Assembly: GCA_947447315.1 (NCBI GenBank)
Contig: CANFJD010000085.1
Coordinates: 1-9,456 of the forward strand
Reading direction: 5' to 3'
Origin: Fimbriimonadaceae bacterium
Lineage (GTDB): Bacteria > Armatimonadota > Fimbriimonadia > Fimbriimonadales > Fimbriimonadaceae
DNA: 9,456 nucleotides
Positions 6,610 to 9,456 of the stretch are shown in pieces. How positions within the stretch are numbered: position 1 is the stretch's first letter; the number at the start of each line of letters is the position of its first letter. The notes beneath the pieces were generated by a model. That model searched no databases. It was not told the DNA's origin and saw only the letters and a program-made list of their open reading frames with translations. A program made the position numbers and the translations under genes.

Positions 6610-7296
6610 CTATTCCAAATCGAAGTACCGATCAACGGGAGTTTGATTGTCGTAAAACTGGCTGCGTGGACGCGTGTTTGCGTGTGTATCGGCCCAAGTC
6701 AAGATCACCCGATTAAAGTGAATGGGATCCGGCCGTCCAAAGCAATCCCCATCGGGCCAGCTGGGGGGCAGCAAAAGCTTGCCGTCGTCGCCGCACCAAG
6801 AATTGGGCACGCTCGTGACCGCCGAAGTAAACAGAATAGTTTCCGAAGGCGTCTGCACCGCCCCTGCTGAAACTCCCGTGTGTCCGTCTGCGTTGGAGAA
6901 GTCCTGCTTAAAATTGGTCAGGTAGCCAATGTTGTAGCCAAAGTGACTCGTTGGTGCGCCGTTGGCATCGGTCGGCTTCAGCCGCGACCCAGGGCACAGC
7001 CAGATCTGCTTATTCTTCACGTAAGGATCCAACATGTCGTGCCACAGAACCGTGGCCTCACCCTGCTGATACGCCGTCAGACAATAAACATCGTCCGTGT
7101 CGTTCATGTAAAGCTGCATCGCCAAACCGAGGTTACGGACGTTGCTCATCCCCTGCGTCAGCTGCGCGCTGGCTTTTGCCTGAGCAAAAACGGGGAAGAG
7201 AATCGCCGCCAAAATTGCGATGATCGCAATGACCACCAGCAACTCAATCAGGGTGAACGCGCGAGCCAATCTGCTCGCCGGGGAGATCCGGTGCAT
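6610..7296 (-). CDS. Type IV pseudopilin-like protein (prepilin N-terminal methylation domain)
   Basis: 228 aa. The N-terminus has a basic leader (MHRISPASRLARA) followed by FTLIELLVVIAIIAILAAIL. This is the class III signal cut by prepilin peptidase before F14, with the invariant Glu at mature position 5 (E18). The residue before the cut is Ala, not Gly. The LFPVFAQAK continuation is typical of the large pseudopilin families of Armatimonadota and Planctomycetes. The C-terminal globular part has WLCPG (99-103), three cysteines after the helix in all (C101, C168, C185), and an H-x9-D element (H193...D203). The element is followed by Thr, where the common H-x9-DG form has Gly. No pilus or type II secretion assembly genes lie nearby, so this is an orphan pseudopilin. 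A -10-like box sits six bases before the ATG, with no Shine-Dalgarno. Function beyond membrane-anchored, filament-type export is unknown. Confidence 0.9.
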   Translation of the reverse strand: MHRISPASRLARAFTLIELLVVIAIIAILAAILFPVFAQAKASAQLTQGMSNVRNLGLAMQLYMNDTDDVYCLTAYQQGEATVLWHDMLDPYVKNKQIWLCPGSRLKPTDANGAPTSHFGYNIGYLTNFKQDFSNADGHTGVSAGAVQTPSETILFTSAVTSVPNSWCGDDGKLLLPPSWPDGDCFGRPDPIHFNRVILTWADTHANTRPRSQFYDNQTPVDRYFDLE

Positions 7297-7302
7297 GTCG
7301 GC

Positions 7303-7332
7303 ATATTACCAACAAAACTAGATCGCTACCAA
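7303..7332 (-). promoter_or_regulatory. Candidate sigma70-type promoter of the pseudopilin gene
   Basis: On the minus strand TTGGTA (7332-7327) and TAATAT (7308-7303) are spaced by 18 bases. The -10 lies only six bases (GCCGAC) before the ATG, which predicts a leaderless or near-leaderless mRNA. No Shine-Dalgarno is present. Confidence 0.45.
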
Positions 7333-7338
7333 CGCGAA

Positions 7339-7360
7339 GGAGTCGGTTATCCCCGGCTCC
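7339..7360 (-). terminator. Hairpin downstream of DUF1501 gene; possible transcript end
   Basis: GGAGTCGG (7339-7346) and CCGGCTCC (7353-7360) form an eight-position stem with a six-base loop, 17 bases after the DUF1501 stop. In minus-strand RNA one pair is an A-C mismatch, while in plus-strand RNA it is a G-U wobble. The downstream tract on the minus strand is TTCGCG, so there is no U-run. I call it only a possible terminator or 3' stabilising hairpin. Confidence 0.3.
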
Positions 7361-7376
7361 TTTCCAATACTTCAGG

Positions 7377-8756
7377 TTACGGAAATACCGCGTTCCGAGT
7401 GGTGGGCGCAAAGCCTGGGAATATCTGGTCCAGGTTGTTGTTCTTCAACCGCCGCTGCACCACCTCCGCCAAGATGTCGCGGTGATCAATCGTAATCTTC
7501 AGGGCGTTTCCTTCGTGCAACTGCTCGTTTGCCAAGCCTGGCCAATTTCGCATCACCTGACCGCCGTTCACGTTGTTGCCAATTAAGAACATCACGTTGC
7601 CATGGCCGTGGTCGGTACCGAGGCTGCCATTTTGTTGTGCGGTTCGTCCAAACTCCGAGACCACCACAATCGTAACCTTGCCCATGAATCCCGCCGCATT
7701 AAGGTCGGTATAAAGCGCCAATAGATTGTTTGAGAGGCTCCACATGTTCATAAACATGAATCCGTAATCCTCAAAGGGTGACTGGTTCTCGTGGGTGTCC
7801 CAGGTGCCAAAGTCGAGGTGAATGGCTTCGATGCCAACGTCCTTTTTGATGAGGGCCGCGGTCGCTTTACACGCGTCGCCAAAATCCACCGCCGACCCGT
7901 ACATGTTTCCGCCGCCCGGCAATTTGCGGTTATAAACCGCGCCGCCGCCCGGCGTGTAAGTGGAAAAGTTGAGGCTACGCAGCAGTTCCACCGTCTTAAC
8001 GGTGTTCTCGGCCGATTCCTTCAGCATTGTTGGTGCCGTCTCGTAAGCGGTCTTCAACCAGTTCACGCGGTTCGTCTCCGACTCGCTGCGGCCGCCGTAG
8101 TTGGCATCATTCAGGTTGCTGATAGCCGTCGTCTTCGGTCCGCCTTCCAACGTCAAGGCAAGGGTGCCGCTGAGGCCGATCGCCCGCAACAACGATCCCG
8201 ACTTCGTCTCTCCCGATGTTGCCAAGTGCCTTCCCAGCCACCCGGTCCACAGCGCCTTATCGGGCTTCCCGGCTTCCATAAACTGCTGGGCGTCAAAGTG
8301 CGACCGAGAATTATCCGTACTGCCCGTCGCGTGGACGATCAGAAAACGGTCGTCATCATAAAGCGGCTTCAGCGCCGCCATCGCCGGTGGCAACCCAAAA
8401 AAGCCATCTAGATTCGTCGCTCGATTCGGATTCGTCGTCTGATCCGGACGCGGCACCGCGATGGTGCTGCGTATCGCGTAGTAGCTGGGATCGGCAAACG
8501 GCACGCACATAGTCAGTCCGTCACAACCGCCGCGCAGATAGATGCTCACGACAATATCGCGGGCAACATCACGCTTGCCACGACCTAATCCGCCGCCTGC
8601 GGCATGGTCTCCGGCTTTGGCTCCGTCATTGCTGTAGATGACGTTTGGCAGCCATGTGGGCGCCAGAGAGCGCAGGGAATGGAATCCAAATTTGCTAATG
8701 AGTCCGCGACGAGTGAGCTCTTGATACTCGTGGCAGCCCGTGGTTTGATTTTTCAC
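7377..8756 (-). CDS. DUF1501 domain-containing protein
   Basis: 459 aa, with the family's conserved landmarks in order: CHEYQELTRRG (8-18), LRGGCDGLTMCVP (74-86), HATGSTDNSRSHFDAQQFME (142-161), HLDFGTWDTHENQ (313-325), VVVSEFGRTAQQNG (364-377), GTDHGHGNVMFLIGNNVNGG (380-399), ITIDHRDILAEVV (421-433) and IFPGF (445-449). DUF1501 is, as I recall, placed in the alkaline-phosphatase/sulfatase-like superfamily. The acidic and His residues in these motifs (D80, H153, D155, D320, H322, E368, D382, H383, H385) would be the candidate metal ligands. No activity is established. The start is GTG at 8756, the only suitable codon before CHEY. The LTRR near the N-terminus recalls a Tat motif, but the following segment is interrupted by charges, so the export signal is unclear. 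It lies 47 bases after the DUF1800 gene, the usual partner, and is almost certainly in the same operon. Confidence 0.93.
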   Translation of the reverse strand: MKNQTTGCHEYQELTRRGLISKFGFHSLRSLAPTWLPNVIYSNDGAKAGDHAAGGGLGRGKRDVARDIVVSIYLRGGCDGLTMCVPFADPSYYAIRSTIAVPRPDQTTNPNRATNLDGFFGLPPAMAALKPLYDDDRFLIVHATGSTDNSRSHFDAQQFMEAGKPDKALWTGWLGRHLATSGETKSGSLLRAIGLSGTLALTLEGGPKTTAISNLNDANYGGRSESETNRVNWLKTAYETAPTMLKESAENTVKTVELLRSLNFSTYTPGGGAVYNRKLPGGGNMYGSAVDFGDACKATAALIKKDVGIEAIHLDFGTWDTHENQSPFEDYGFMFMNMWSLSNNLLALYTDLNAAGFMGKVTIVVVSEFGRTAQQNGSLGTDHGHGNVMFLIGNNVNGGQVMRNWPGLANEQLHEGNALKITIDHRDILAEVVQRRLKNNNLDQIFPGFAPTTRNAVFP

Positions 8757-8767
8757 TTCTGGGGTTT

Positions 8768-8772
8768 TCCTT
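8768..8772 (-). promoter_or_regulatory. Shine-Dalgarno-like AAGGA supporting the GTG start of the DUF1501 gene
   Basis: AAGGA on the minus strand lies 11 bases before the GTG at 8756, and a second AAGGA is at 8782-8786. The spacing is at the long end of normal. It supports the GTG, which otherwise rests on homology to the family N-terminus. Confidence 0.5.
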
Positions 8773-8803
8773 CTGGGTTTATCCTTGTTGGTCGTCGTCA
8801 GTA

Positions 8804-9456
8804 TCAGTGCATCTGATATTCCGGGGTTCCCATGGCGAGGCCGAAAGCTTCCTTAATCTGGTTGTTATTCATCGAATCAGGAAGGTAAGCGGCTAGCTGT
8901 TCGCGGCGCAGATCGGGCATCTGACCGGCAAATAGCGTGAGGTTGATTGCGTCCAGCACGGCGTTCTTCTCCCGAACCTTGAAGTTCGAGAACAGATTCA
9001 CCCGCGAATTCCACAGCCAGTTCAATACGTACTGCTGGCTGTAATACCAGCGTGGTCGCATGTTGTCCACCCACGCCGACATCTCATCTGGATAGCCGTT
9101 CGGCGGCAGCCAAAAGAGCGGAACTTGCCGCATATTCCAGATCAGCTCCCAAACCAGAGAATCGGGATCGGTCATCTCCGCGTTCAAGTTTCGTTGCCCA
9201 CCGATGACCAGGTGGTACGGTCGCTTGAACCGGGGCGCGTAGTACTTTGCAAATCGGGCTGGCTCAAAAAGATGCCGAAGGATCTCGGCAATGTTGCCGT
9301 TTTGGTTGAGGAAAACCTGGCTAGCCGAAGCCACCAGATCGGCCGGCGCATCCCGATTCACGAACCGGCGGATCAGCTTCGTACAAATGTGTTTTGCGGT
9401 ACTGGGGTGACTAGCCACGATTTGACTAACCGTGTCGCCTTGTACCGAACCGCCAC
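8804..9456 (-). CDS. DUF1800 domain-containing protein, C-terminal part (5' end beyond window)
   Basis: The frame is open from the right edge, and at least 12 further residues (GGSVQGDTVSQI) precede the GTG at 9418. That GTG is therefore internal and the gene starts outside the window; about 216 residues are visible. Family features are HPSTAKHICTKLIRRFVN, a helical segment ending in EILRHLFEPARF, FKRPYHLVIGGQR, VPLFWLPPNGYPDEMSAWVD, MRPRWYYSQQYVLNWLW and the terminal GTPEYQMH (matching the family's usual SPEFQ ending). DUF1800 proteins are large, often exported proteins of unknown function. They are commonly encoded directly before DUF1501, as here with a 47-base gap. The pairing strengthens both calls. 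No catalytic residues can be proposed from this C-terminal part. Confidence 0.9.
   Translation of the reverse strand, partial: GGSVQGDTVSQIVASHPSTAKHICTKLIRRFVNRDAPADLVASASQVFLNQNGNIAEILRHLFEPARFAKYYAPRFKRPYHLVIGGQRNLNAEMTDPDSLVWELIWNMRQVPLFWLPPNGYPDEMSAWVDNMRPRWYYSQQYVLNWLWNSRVNLFSNFKVREKNAVLDAINLTLFAGQMPDLRREQLAAYLPDSMNNNQIKEAFGLAMGTPEYQMH

Overview
The window looks like a chromosomal segment of a free-living bacterium, most likely of the phylum Armatimonadota (Fimbriimonas-like). This is inferred from gene content and style, not from a marker gene. The pseudopilin has the FTLIELLVVIAIIAILAAILFPVFAQA-type N-terminus with Ala before the cleavage point. It sits with a DUF1800/DUF1501 pair and with Gly/Asn-rich secreted proteins carrying copper-amine-oxidase-N-like domains. 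I see no phage, IS, CRISPR, tRNA or rRNA signature. Coding density is high and no gap exceeds about 115 bases.

Layout from left to right. (1) At 1-813 (+) is the 3' part of a PPK2-family polyphosphate kinase, convergent with the next genes across a 15-base gap. (2) Everything else is on the minus strand. ileS (1323-4115) and lspA (829-1326) overlap by ATGA and form a housekeeping operon. (3) A clear intrinsic terminator (4174-4208) separates ileS from a block of exported proteins. That block holds a three-domain secreted protein (4230-5507), its one-domain paralogue (5566-6528) and a lone type IV pseudopilin-like protein (6610-7296). (4) At the right end are DUF1501 (7377-8756) and, upstream of it, the C-terminal part of DUF1800 (8804-9456, running off the window). 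This is a widespread but functionally uncharacterised exported gene pair.

How they fit together: LspA trims lipoproteins, so it serves the cell envelope, but nothing ties it specifically to the exported neighbours. The most distinctive part is 4230-6528. It encodes two adjacent secreted paralogues built from about 100-residue stalk-type domains joined by glycine-rich linkers. One linker is encoded by a 30-base minisatellite, and the other protein carries an Asp/His cluster in its linker. I infer an extracellular or envelope structural role; no enzymatic function is visible.

Regulation: three genes that probably begin transcripts (ileS, the three-domain protein, the pseudopilin) have a TANNNT box 6-11 bases before the ATG and no Shine-Dalgarno. 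This suggests leaderless or very short-leader mRNAs. The genes inside operons (lspA, DUF1501) have purine-rich SD-like sequences.
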